Source: JAJFTV01 sp964426355
GTDB taxonomy: Bacteria; Chloroflexota; Anaerolineae; Anaerolineales; Anaerolineaceae
DNA: 8,148 nucleotides
Reading direction: 5' to 3'
Assembly: GCA_964426355.1 (NCBI GenBank)
Contig: CAYRRA010000191.1
Coordinates: 1 to 8,148 of the forward strand
Both the position numbers and the translations under genes were made by a program. Shown here in pieces: positions 1-6,763 of this stretch. The number at the start of each line of letters is the position of its first letter. Position 1 is the stretch's first letter. The notes under the pieces are model-generated. The model ran no database searches, was not told where the DNA came from, and was given only the letters and a program-made list of their open reading frames with translations.

Positions 1-484
1 GGCGTTCTCCAAGCATTTCCTGTGTCAATTGATAGTTTTCTATCAATTGGCGATAGCCCAGTGCCACTTCTATTGGAGTCAGGTTCTCTCTCTGAATATT
101 TTCCACAATGGCCATTTCGAGCATCCCATGGTCAGTGGCGGAAATAATGTAGGCAGGAATTTCCTGAAGCCCCGCCATAGCAGAGGCCTTAAAACGGCGT
201 TCTCCGGAAACCAGTTGAAATACCCCGTTATCCGATTTTCTTAGGGTAACCGGCTGGATTACTCCCTGCTCCTTAATGGATGCCGCCAGTTCCTGAAGGG
301 CATCCTCATCGAAATAATGACGTGGCTGATAAGGATTGCTTTCAATCATTGAAAGAGGAACCTTGCTAATGGTCCCCACGGGCATGATTTCCTGATTCGC
401 ATCGAATCCGGAAGTATTATCTGTTTCCGCATTCTGAAGCAGGGCGCTCAATCCTTTTCCCAGGGCTCTTTTTTTTGCATTCAT
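1..484 (-). CDS. parB: Chromosome partitioning protein ParB (Spo0J family), 5' part, cut by window edge
   Basis: This is the first 161 residues of ParB, the CTP-dependent clamp that loads at parS sites near the origin and works with ParA to segregate chromosomes. The reading frame is open from the ATG at 484 to the window edge. The N-terminus MNAKKRALGKGLSALL is the classic ParB leader, whose basic stretch in this family contacts and stimulates ParA. The core starts near residue 40 and contains NPYQPR (50-55). It then has the GERR motif of the CTP-binding pocket (94-97, followed by FKA) and the ENIQREN box (128-134) with TPIEVALGY behind it. The last visible residues, LTQEMLGER, begin the helix-turn-helix; the rest of that domain and the dimerisation domain lie outside. 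The start is one base after the parA stop, so the genes are surely co-transcribed. No clear Shine-Dalgarno precedes it. A second ATG at 480 is out of frame. Confidence 0.95.
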   Translation of the reverse strand, partial: MNAKKRALGKGLSALLQNAETDNTSGFDANQEIMPVGTISKVPLSMIESNPYQPRHYFDEDALQELAASIKEQGVIQPVTLRKSDNGVFQLVSGERRFKASAMAGLQEIPAYIISATDHGMLEMAIVENIQRENLTPIEVALGYRQLIENYQLTQEMLGER

Positions 485-485
485 A

Positions 486-1289
486 TCAGACTTCAATGGT
501 TTTGTCGGCTTGGGTGATGCGGGTCAACTGATTGTTCTGCAACAGCTCCCTTGCAAGGTTCAGGTAGTTGATGGCACCCCTGCTCTGGGCATCGTGCATG
601 ATGATGGTTTCTCCGAAACTGGGGGCTTCTCCCAGCTTGGTGTTTCGGTGAATGATGGTATCAAAGACCATGTCCTGAAAATGATTCTTTACTTCTTCCA
701 CCACCTGATTGGAAAGGCGCAAACGGTTGTCATACATGGTAAGAAGAATACCCTCAATTTCCAGTTCAGGATTCAGTCGAGACTGCACAATCTTTATGGT
801 GTTCAGCAGTTTTCCAAGTCCTTCAAGGGCAAAATATTCGCACTGAACCGGCACAATGACAGAGTTTGCAGCCGTCAGGGCATTTACCGTAATCAATCCC
901 AGAGAAGGGGAGCAGTCAATGATGATGAAATCATAATTGGGCTTAACCTTCTCAATTACCTTACGCATCATCTTCTCCCTGTTGGGAAGGTTAATCATTT
1001 CTATTTCAGCTCCAACCAGATCAATATGGGCAGGAATCAGATCCAGGTTGGGCGTACTGGTATTAAGCAGGATATTATTTGGATCGGTATCGTCAATAAT
1101 GCATTCGTAAATGCTGGTTTTGATTGCCTTTGGATCGAAACCCACACCGGAAGTGGCATTGGCCTGGGGGTCGGCATCGATAAGCAGGGTTTTGTATTCC
1201 AAAATAGCCAGACTGGCAGCCAGGTTAATGGCCGTAGTGGTCTTTCCCACGCCTCCTTTCTGGTTTGCAATTGCAATGACTTTATTCAT
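486..1289 (-). CDS. parA: Chromosome partitioning ATPase ParA (Soj family)
   Basis: This is a complete 267-residue ParA/Soj ATPase, the usual length for chromosomal members without an N-terminal DNA-binding extension. It binds DNA non-specifically as an ATP dimer, and ParB stimulates its hydrolysis. The deviant Walker A motif KGGVGKTT is at residues 11-18, with the signature lysine K11 and the P-loop lysine K16. The A' motif is LIDADPQAN (36-44, D38 and D40). Walker B is DFIIIDCSPSLG (120-131, D125). The motifs sit right at the N-terminus, which separates it from plasmid-type ParA carrying a helix-turn-helix and from MinD with its C-terminal amphipathic helix. It leads a two-gene unit with parB and is divided from the upstream membrane-protein gene by 159 bp containing a hairpin. 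No Shine-Dalgarno is visible before the ATG, which is normal for Bacteroidota. Identity is very secure from the motifs and from the neighbour. Confidence 0.97.
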   Translation of the reverse strand: MNKVIAIANQKGGVGKTTTAINLAASLAILEYKTLLIDADPQANATSGVGFDPKAIKTSIYECIIDDTDPNNILLNTSTPNLDLIPAHIDLVGAEIEMINLPNREKMMRKVIEKVKPNYDFIIIDCSPSLGLITVNALTAANSVIVPVQCEYFALEGLGKLLNTIKIVQSRLNPELEIEGILLTMYDNRLRLSNQVVEEVKNHFQDMVFDTIIHRNTKLGEAPSFGETIIMHDAQSRGAINYLNLARELLQNNQLTRITQADKTIEV

Positions 1290-1351
1290 AAAAGTGTCTG
1301 AGAATAGAATTTGTAATTGATTATCCCAACCGATCCTGCCATCAAAATACA

Positions 1352-1380
1352 GCAGGCCGCCGGTATGGGGAGCGGCCTGC
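1352..1380 (-). terminator. Strong GC hairpin between the membrane-protein gene and parA; probable terminator
   Basis: A perfect 9-bp inverted repeat, GCAGGCCGC (1352-1360) and GCGGCCTGC (1372-1380), encloses an 11-base loop. Read on the minus strand, the stem is followed at once by TGTATTTTGA, a short and interrupted T tract. It lies 69 bp past the stop of the 279-residue membrane protein and 62 bp before the parA start, which fits intrinsic termination of the upstream unit. The T tract is poor, so it could instead be a stabilising stem at the 5' end of the parA leader if transcription starts just upstream of it. Confidence 0.5.
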
Positions 1381-1389
1381 CCTAATCTG

Positions 1390-1397
1390 CAAATTTA
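1390..1397 (-). promoter_or_regulatory. Possible Bacteroidota -7 element for parAB (TAAATTTG)
   Basis: On the minus strand this reads TAAATTTG, an exact match to the Bacteroidota sigma-ABfr -7 consensus TAnnTTTG. No convincing TTTG -33 element stands about 20 bases upstream. Transcription from here would start around 1383, just before the 1352-1380 hairpin, giving a parA leader of roughly 95 nt that begins with that stem. One exact match in a 159-bp gap is only mildly unlikely by chance (six fixed bases). Confidence 0.25.
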
Positions 1398-1431
1398 CGC
1401 AATCTGTCGGGTTGCGGCTGGTTTTTTTGTT

Positions 1432-1456
1432 AAAAAATACAAAGTGCTTCAGCACC
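1432..1456 (-). terminator. Weak stem-loop with T run overlapping the stop of the membrane-protein gene
   Basis: On the minus strand, GGTGC, a TGAA tetraloop and GCACT form a stem of four pairs plus one G-U (1443-1456). It is followed by TTTGTATTTTTT. The stem includes the TGA stop codon (1449-1451). The T run is good but the stem is short, so this is only a candidate that might act with the stronger hairpin further down. Confidence 0.22.
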
Positions 1457-2288
1457 AAAGCCTCATCATCATACGGGCTGTTTCAACCACGCTGTTTGGG
1501 TCTTCCTGGGTGAAATCGATTTCTGATCCCAGAAGACTGTGGGGAATCATATAAACCAGGAATAACACAATTGATGCTACTATTACCCAGGTGCGATGAT
1601 GTGGGTCCTTTCTGGTTTTTATCAGGGCAATCAACCAAAATATGAATGCAACAGCCGTTTTGTTATCTGTAAGATCGGTTCCAAAAGGCCAGCCTGTCCA
1701 GTAATCTCCGAAGGCATACTTCTGAATGATGGGACCAAAAATCAATCCTCCTGCAACCAGGCTAATGAACGTAAGCAAGGTCAGCAGTCCTGTTTTTTCT
1801 CCGGCGATGGCTGCCATTCCGGTTCTCATACTGAAAAACATCGCCAGAAACATGATGATAATGTGGGGTATCATGGCCCAGCCGGGTACACTGGCCCTGA
1901 AGCGAATGGTGATGGGGTTTTCTGATAGTTTTACTTTTTCCCCTTCCTTTTCAAGGATAATCTGGTACATAACCTTACCCGCCGGCGGCTGCTGCGGTAT
2001 ATATGCAATGAGCATATCGTCGCGTCTTACCATAGGCGCTTCCTGCCACTGGTCGTGGCTGGGGTAACGCTTGTATCGATAGTATCCTGTAATGCTCTCA
2101 TCCTCAATGGTTATCCTGATGGGAGCATCCATGGGTCTGGGAAACGAGCGGATCAGTCGGTAAGACAATTGTGTTTCTCCGATTTCCACTGTGCCCCTGA
2201 AGGGGTGGGTAGGACCGGTCAAGCGCTGGTAGTAAGCACTTCCCAGTGTAATTAATAGTGCGATGATCCAGAACAGGGTCTTTTTCAT
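1449..2288 (-). CDS. Unrecognised inner-membrane protein with a periplasmic beta-rich domain and five predicted helices
   Basis: I do not recognise a named family for this 279-residue protein. Residues 5-20 form a signal-anchor or first helix after MKK. Residues 21-135 are hydrophilic, rich in alternating beta-like stretches and prolines (TGPTHPF at 24-30, PQQPPAGK at 98-105), and look like a small beta-sandwich. Four further hydrophobic helices follow at about 137-154, 167-189, 211-223 and 233-253. Basic residues (R155/K165 and KTRKDPHHR at 224-232) fit a positive-inside topology with the beta domain, the 190-210 loop and the C-terminal tail in the periplasm. The loop between the third and fourth helices carries an unusual WTGWPFGTDLTDNK stretch (197-210) with aromatic and acidic residues that could bind a ligand or cofactor; this is a guess. 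The gene starts 24 bp after the stop of the GH3 fusion, so the two are probably co-transcribed. ATG at 2288 is chosen because it gives the charged-then-hydrophobic N-terminus. Confidence 0.85.
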   Translation of the reverse strand: MKKTLFWIIALLITLGSAYYQRLTGPTHPFRGTVEIGETQLSYRLIRSFPRPMDAPIRITIEDESITGYYRYKRYPSHDQWQEAPMVRRDDMLIAYIPQQPPAGKVMYQIILEKEGEKVKLSENPITIRFRASVPGWAMIPHIIIMFLAMFFSMRTGMAAIAGEKTGLLTLLTFISLVAGGLIFGPIIQKYAFGDYWTGWPFGTDLTDNKTAVAFIFWLIALIKTRKDPHHRTWVIVASIVLFLVYMIPHSLLGSEIDFTQEDPNSVVETARMMMRLWC

Positions 2289-2312
2289 AATGATATGGGT
2301 TTTTGTTGATGT

Positions 2313-5300
2313 TTATTGAAAATACAGGGTAAATTCCTTGCGCCCTCTGTCCAGCGCCTCATATACCAGCTGGTGGATGGAGGTGCGAAGATTGGTTTCA
2401 ATGATTTTTCTGTTTGAAGCATCAGGATGTACCCTGTTAGAGAGAAATACGTAAACCAGATCTTCCCTGGGATCAACCCAGGCATAGGTTCCGGTAAATC
2501 CGGAATGCCCATAGGAAGAAACCGAAGCCCTTTGGGCTGATGGACCGGCCTCTCCAGGCCTTATGGAGGGTTTATCGAAACCCAGACCGCGTCGATTGTT
2601 GTTGCCCTGAAAATGGGCTGCGGTAAATTCCCTGACCGTTTCAGGCTTAAGGTATTGTTTGCCGGCGTATGTGCCCTCTTGCAACAGCATCTGAAAAAAA
2701 GCGGCAAGATCCATTGCATTAGAAAAAAGCCCTGCATGACCGCTCACCCCACCCAACATTGCCGCAGCAGGGTCATGCACATGGCCGTGGATCAATTGCT
2801 TGCGAAACAAGGTGTCAAGTTCGGTCGGCACAATCTGTTCCGGTTCAAATCGTTCAAGGGGATTGAATCCCATATATGAAAGGCCCATGGGTTTGTAAAA
2901 AACCGAATCGGTAAAACGGTCGATTCTGCTTCCGCTGACGTTTTCCACGGCATCGGCCAGCATGATAAAGCCCAGGTCACTGTATAGGTAATTTCTGTTG
3001 CGTCTGAGTTCTGACAGACGAATCCTGTTGTGGATGGTGTCTGTGTAATCCCTGTGAATATAAAGATTTGTGGCCACTGTCAGGGGGAATTGCTCAGAAG
3101 GGACTTCACTATATACAAATGGATTCAGGCCATTATCCGTCAGGGTTTCAGTATAAAAAGGAATCCAGGCCTGCAAGCGGGCCTGATGCCCCATAATGTC
3201 TTTAATCCTTAGGGATTCCTTATCACTGCCCAGGGTCCAGGGAACATACCCGCCGATGTTTTCATTTAATCCGATTTTTTGCTGCTCATAAAGCCGCATG
3301 ATTGCCGGTGTGGTTGCGGCAATCTTGGATATGGACGCCAGATCGTAAATATCGGTGTCCTGAACCGGGTGAGTCTGCTCGTATGTGTGGTATCCAAAAC
3401 TCTTGCTGTAGAATATCTGACCATGTCTGGCCAGAACAATCTGACAACCCGGAAAGGCCCCATCACGAATGCCACGCTCTACAATCGAATCAATTCTGTC
3501 CAGATCCCGGGAATTAATTCCAACATCTTCAGGGTCAGAAAAGCCGATTCTGAATCCGGCAGGTGTTGGTATTCCACGATATACAGGGAAATACGGAGAT
3601 ACACTTACCGGAAGCCTTCCCCTGGCCTGCATGCCGCCAAAAACCACCTGAGCAGTTGCCTCTTCATAGTTCAGGCCCTCCTGATAAGCAACAACAATGG
3701 CTTCGAGCTTGAGAACATCTTCTCCGAAATAGGCCAGACTGTAAGGGTTTGCAAACAGGCAGAGCACCACTTTCTTTTCTTTGGAAAGTGTTTTAATCAG
3801 GGCAATGGTTTCCTGGGTGATGCCGTATTGCCTGGTTTGAAACATACTGGTGTTGTGAACCGAAACGATGATCCGGTCATAAGCCTGTAACTGATTCAGT
3901 ATGGCAGTGGCCTGAGCCGGCTGGTGGTTTTTATCAAGAACGAACATCGGAAGGTTGTGGTAACGCTGAAGCATCCGGTGAAATGCGTTCCCGGAACCTG
4001 CCCCGATGGCCAGGGCAGCCGTATTTCTTCTGTTAACATTTTTAAGAGGCAGGATGTCGTTATGGTTGCGAACAAGGGTAATTGCTTCCTGGGCCAGGCG
4101 GCGATTCAGCCTGATGGCGTTTTCAGTGTTCAGATCAGCAATCAGGTTCCGGGCCTCCAGGGGACGAAAACGATCCAGGCCAACAAGCTGCTTATGGTAG
4201 AGTATTTTTCTCACCTTGTTATCAATCATGGAAATGGGAATCTGTCCTGATTCTGCTGCTTTACGAATGGCGTTTATGGCGGCTGGCACATCTTCGGGCA
4301 AAAGCAGAATGTCGTTGCCTGCTTTTAGTGCTGCAAGTTCAAGTTCCCCTGATTTAAAAAAGTCACTGACCCCCCGCATATCAAGTGCATCAGTAATTAC
4401 CAGACCATTAAAACCCAGGGTGTTTTGCAGCAGGCCGGTTACTATGGGTTCAGAAAGTGTAGCCGCAAGATTCCTGGTCGGTTCCAGTGAGGGAATATGC
4501 AAATGCGCAGTCATCACCGAATGCAGGCCTTCGCTTATCAGTGCTTTGAACGGGAATAAATGGACTGAATCAATCTCTTCAAAAGAATGCTGCAATACAG
4601 GCAGGGTATAATGAGAGTCTGCATCAGTATCGCCATGTCCGGGAAAATGCTTTGCACATGCAAGGATGCCTTCGTCCTGCATGCCTTTCATATATGCAAG
4701 CCCTTTTCTTGCCACATTGTACCGGCTTTCACCAAAAGACCTGAAATTGATTACCGGGTTGGCGGCATTGTTGTTTACATCTACTACCGGAGCAAAATTC
4801 AGGTGCACACCCAGGCGCTTCAACTGCCGCCCGACTTCTCTTCCCATTTCATAAATCAAATGCTCTCCCGTAATGGCGCCAAGTGTCATTTGCCGCGGGA
4901 AAACAATGGTGCTGTCTAACCTCATGGAAGGACCCCATTCTGCATCCATGGCAATAAGCAAGGGGATTTGGGCAGCGGCCTGCAGGCGGTTGGTAATGCG
5001 AAGCTGTGTGGTTGGGCTCCCTTTAAAAAATGCCACACCGCCTAAATTGTATCTTTCTACAAGGGCTATGCGCTCACGATAATAAGCCTCGTCCCTGTCG
5101 GTATGTACCCGAATCATTAACAACTGGGCAATTCGCTGATCCAGGGTAAGGCCCTGCATCACAGAGTCGACCCAGGGGGTTGACCATTGCTGATACGGTC
5201 CTTTGTGGCGATTGTCATGCTCCATGGCAGAAACGCCTCCTGCTCCGATATCAAGAGCAAATACAAGGGTAAATATCAGCAGGATAATAATATGGGGTAA

Positions 5301-5321
5301 GTAATTGCGAAACGTATGCAT
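2313..5321 (-). CDS. Exported fusion of a GH3 (NagZ-like) glycosidase and a serine beta-lactamase-family hydrolase
   Basis: This 1002-residue protein joins two enzymes. Residues 8-24 are hydrophobic, and VSA at 30-32 suits signal-peptidase I cleavage, so it is probably periplasmic. Residues about 50-380 are the GH3 barrel. KHFPGHGDTDADSH (224-237) is the NagZ signature with the Asp235/His237 acid-base dyad, and VITDALDM (308-315) supplies the likely nucleophile D311. The dyad points to beta-N-acetylglucosaminidase rather than beta-glucosidase activity. Residues about 400-585 fit the GH3 C-terminal alpha/beta domain, ending in GRLPVSVSPYFPVYRG. From about 600 comes the class C beta-lactamase/penicillin-binding-protein fold (PF00144 type): SISK at 663-666 (nucleophile S663, K666), YSD at 780-782 in place of the usual YxN, and HSG at 939-941 in place of KTG. 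The last two variants point to an esterase or peptidase-like member rather than a true beta-lactamase. Such fusions are known in Bacteroidota; the substrates of each half are inferred. Confidence 0.93.
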   Translation of the reverse strand: MHTFRNYLPHIIILLIFTLVFALDIGAGGVSAMEHDNRHKGPYQQWSTPWVDSVMQGLTLDQRIAQLLMIRVHTDRDEAYYRERIALVERYNLGGVAFFKGSPTTQLRITNRLQAAAQIPLLIAMDAEWGPSMRLDSTIVFPRQMTLGAITGEHLIYEMGREVGRQLKRLGVHLNFAPVVDVNNNAANPVINFRSFGESRYNVARKGLAYMKGMQDEGILACAKHFPGHGDTDADSHYTLPVLQHSFEEIDSVHLFPFKALISEGLHSVMTAHLHIPSLEPTRNLAATLSEPIVTGLLQNTLGFNGLVITDALDMRGVSDFFKSGELELAALKAGNDILLLPEDVPAAINAIRKAAESGQIPISMIDNKVRKILYHKQLVGLDRFRPLEARNLIADLNTENAIRLNRRLAQEAITLVRNHNDILPLKNVNRRNTAALAIGAGSGNAFHRMLQRYHNLPMFVLDKNHQPAQATAILNQLQAYDRIIVSVHNTSMFQTRQYGITQETIALIKTLSKEKKVVLCLFANPYSLAYFGEDVLKLEAIVVAYQEGLNYEEATAQVVFGGMQARGRLPVSVSPYFPVYRGIPTPAGFRIGFSDPEDVGINSRDLDRIDSIVERGIRDGAFPGCQIVLARHGQIFYSKSFGYHTYEQTHPVQDTDIYDLASISKIAATTPAIMRLYEQQKIGLNENIGGYVPWTLGSDKESLRIKDIMGHQARLQAWIPFYTETLTDNGLNPFVYSEVPSEQFPLTVATNLYIHRDYTDTIHNRIRLSELRRNRNYLYSDLGFIMLADAVENVSGSRIDRFTDSVFYKPMGLSYMGFNPLERFEPEQIVPTELDTLFRKQLIHGHVHDPAAAMLGGVSGHAGLFSNAMDLAAFFQMLLQEGTYAGKQYLKPETVREFTAAHFQGNNNRRGLGFDKPSIRPGEAGPSAQRASVSSYGHSGFTGTYAWVDPREDLVYVFLSNRVHPDASNRKIIETNLRTSIHQLVYEALDRGRKEFTLYFQ

Positions 5322-5360
5322 GGCGCGGGCAGTCAGCGGTTAGGGTTTTTAAGGAAAGTA

Positions 5361-5368
5361 CAAATATA
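5361..5368 (-). promoter_or_regulatory. Probable -7 promoter element for the GH3 fusion operon (TATATTTG)
   Basis: On the minus strand this reads TATATTTG, an exact match to the Bacteroidota -7 consensus TAnnTTTG. It lies 40 bp before the ATG at 5321, in the 92-bp gap after the MATE gene. This would give a leader of about 33 nt. No clear TTTG is found about 20 bases upstream, where the palindrome at 5376-5390 sits instead. It is the best candidate for separate transcription of the fusion and the membrane-protein gene. Confidence 0.45.
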
Positions 5369-5375
5369 ATCTATA

Positions 5376-5390
5376 AATGGAAATTCCATT
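5376..5390. promoter_or_regulatory. Perfect 15-bp palindrome between the -33 and -7 positions; candidate operator
   Basis: AATGGAA and TTCCATT form 7-bp perfect arms around a single central base. The site ends 7 bases upstream of the -7 element at 5361-5368, that is, within the spacer of the proposed promoter. A dimeric regulator bound here would be expected to block RNA polymerase. A one-base loop cannot form a useful RNA hairpin, so a protein-binding site is the better reading than a terminator. No regulator gene is present in the window. Confidence 0.35.
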
Positions 5391-5413
5391 ACAGATTCCT
5401 GAGTCCTGCCAGG

Positions 5414-6748
5414 CTATACTTTATGATGTTTCCAGTTTCCTTTTCTCAGATAAATATATGAGATGATGCCCAACATGGAGAAATAGACAATTTCAACGGA
5501 CCAAACCATGGTTGCTGATGCATTGAATACAACCGCCAGTATCAGGGCGCAAATCAGATAGAATGCTATGGAGACCATTTCAATCCTGAGAGCAGCCATG
5601 GTTTTTCCGGTACCTGATAGTGCACTGAATACGATCATGGAAGCAGAAAATGCAATCAGTGCAAAACTGATTACCCTGAGCAGGGGTATGGTGGCCTGGA
5701 CAAGCATTTGATCATCAGTGAAAAAGGAAATTAGCATCTCGGGCAGAAAAATGATGGCCTGAATGGCCACTAAGTTTGCCAGAAGACTAATAACCAGTAC
5801 TTTTTTCACCAAGGGCATTACCTCTCCTGCACGTCCCTGTCCGATGGTATTGCTTACCAGGGTGTTGGTAGCAGAACTCAAACCCCAGACCGGTATCATT
5901 AATAACATATAAATGCTTCGGGTAATGTTGGATGCAGCAAGGGCTGTTTCTCCAATTTGCTCAATAATCATAAAGAAGACAAACCAGGCTGAAAAGGAAA
6001 AGAAATATTGGAACATTACCGGCGATGCCACTTTGAACAAGGGGGTGTAGAGCTTTTTATGGGGGCGCCAAAACTGAAGCATCCGATAACGCGGGATGTG
6101 TTTTTTTGCCCAAACAAAACTGAGAAAAAACAAAAAGGTGATAAACTCTGCCAGATTGGTTGCCAGTGCCGCTCCTGCAATGCCCATCTCAGGAAATCCA
6201 AGATTTCCGAATATCAGGCAATAGTCAAGAAAAACATTTGCCAGGGCCATAATAATGGTACTGACAGACAGAACCGCCGTACGGATGGTTCCGATATAAA
6301 ACGCATTAAAGCATAAATTTATGAAACCAAAGAAAATTCCAAACCGTCTGTATTGTAAGAATAGCAGGCTTTCCTGTAGTACGGCATCGGATTTAAGAAA
6401 CCATCCCAGATAATGAGGGGCCAGAAAGGTCAGTATTACAAATACCGCTGCCGCCAACATTAACATTACATAGAGGGCATGGTCGAATATGCGACCAATG
6501 CTGCGGTATTTTTTTTCGCCATTCCTTCTGCCAATAACGATTTGGGTGCCTACGGCAAAACCAGAGCCCAGCATTACCAGACTCAGGTAAAAGATTCCGC
6601 CGATGGCAGCTGCACCCAAAGTAACTTCACCCAGTTGCCCCAGAAATGCCGTGTCTATGGCTACCATCAGGTTTTGTGCAACCAGACCTATGATGATGGG
6701 ATAGGCGGTTTTCCAGATGCTTTTGTATCCTGAAAGTGTATGGTTCAT
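5414..6748 (-). CDS. MATE-family multidrug/cation antiporter
   Basis: This is a complete 444-residue integral membrane protein of the multidrug and toxic compound extrusion family, which exports drugs or metabolites in exchange for Na+ or H+. The length and roughly twelve hydrophobic helices fit the family. The two MatE repeats are visible: the first opens with YPIIIGLVAQNLMVAIDTAFLGQLG (16-40) and includes GNLGFPEMGIAGAALAT (181-197), a typical family stretch. The second begins near 230 and includes NTLVSNTIGQGRAGE (295-309). D32 in the first helix and N171/D175 before the conserved glycine-rich turn are candidates for coupling-ion residues. It starts 15 bp after the rlmI stop, with no promoter between, so it is read from the rlmI unit. 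The substrate cannot be told from sequence; NorM and DinF subgroups are both possible, so no gene symbol is given. Confidence 0.93.
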   Translation of the reverse strand: MNHTLSGYKSIWKTAYPIIIGLVAQNLMVAIDTAFLGQLGEVTLGAAAIGGIFYLSLVMLGSGFAVGTQIVIGRRNGEKKYRSIGRIFDHALYVMLMLAAAVFVILTFLAPHYLGWFLKSDAVLQESLLFLQYRRFGIFFGFINLCFNAFYIGTIRTAVLSVSTIIMALANVFLDYCLIFGNLGFPEMGIAGAALATNLAEFITFLFFLSFVWAKKHIPRYRMLQFWRPHKKLYTPLFKVASPVMFQYFFSFSAWFVFFMIIEQIGETALAASNITRSIYMLLMIPVWGLSSATNTLVSNTIGQGRAGEVMPLVKKVLVISLLANLVAIQAIIFLPEMLISFFTDDQMLVQATIPLLRVISFALIAFSASMIVFSALSGTGKTMAALRIEMVSIAFYLICALILAVVFNASATMVWSVEIVYFSMLGIISYIYLRKGNWKHHKV

Positions 6749-6763
6749 GGCAAGTGTCGGGAA

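Noticed and set aside
641..656. TGTTTCGGTGAATGAT, which recalls the parS consensus TGTTTCACGTGAAACA.
   Set aside because: The left half matches, but the right half is shifted by one base and broken. It also encodes the conserved HRNTK stretch of ParA, which explains the similarity. No true parS was seen in the window.
510..1301. A 263-codon open frame on the plus strand lying over almost the whole of parA.
   Set aside because: Its codons are exactly in register opposite the parA codons, so it stays open simply because parA lacks TTA, CTA and TCA codons in that frame. Its product is low in recognisable motifs and parA is unmistakable on the other strand.
1421..1438. A T-rich then A-rich tract (TTTTTTTGTTAAAAAA) considered as a bidirectional terminator or DNA-bending site.
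   Set aside because: It has no GC stem of its own. It is counted only as the T tract behind the weak hairpin at 1443-1456.
3279..3890. A 203-codon plus-strand open frame within the GH3 fusion gene.
   Set aside because: It lies wholly inside a gene with intact catalytic motifs on the other strand, and its translation resembles no protein family I know. It is a shadow frame.
5398..5413. CCTG and CAGG repeats just after the MATE stop codon, considered as a terminator.
   Set aside because: The stem is only four pairs with an eight-base loop, and no T run follows on the minus strand.
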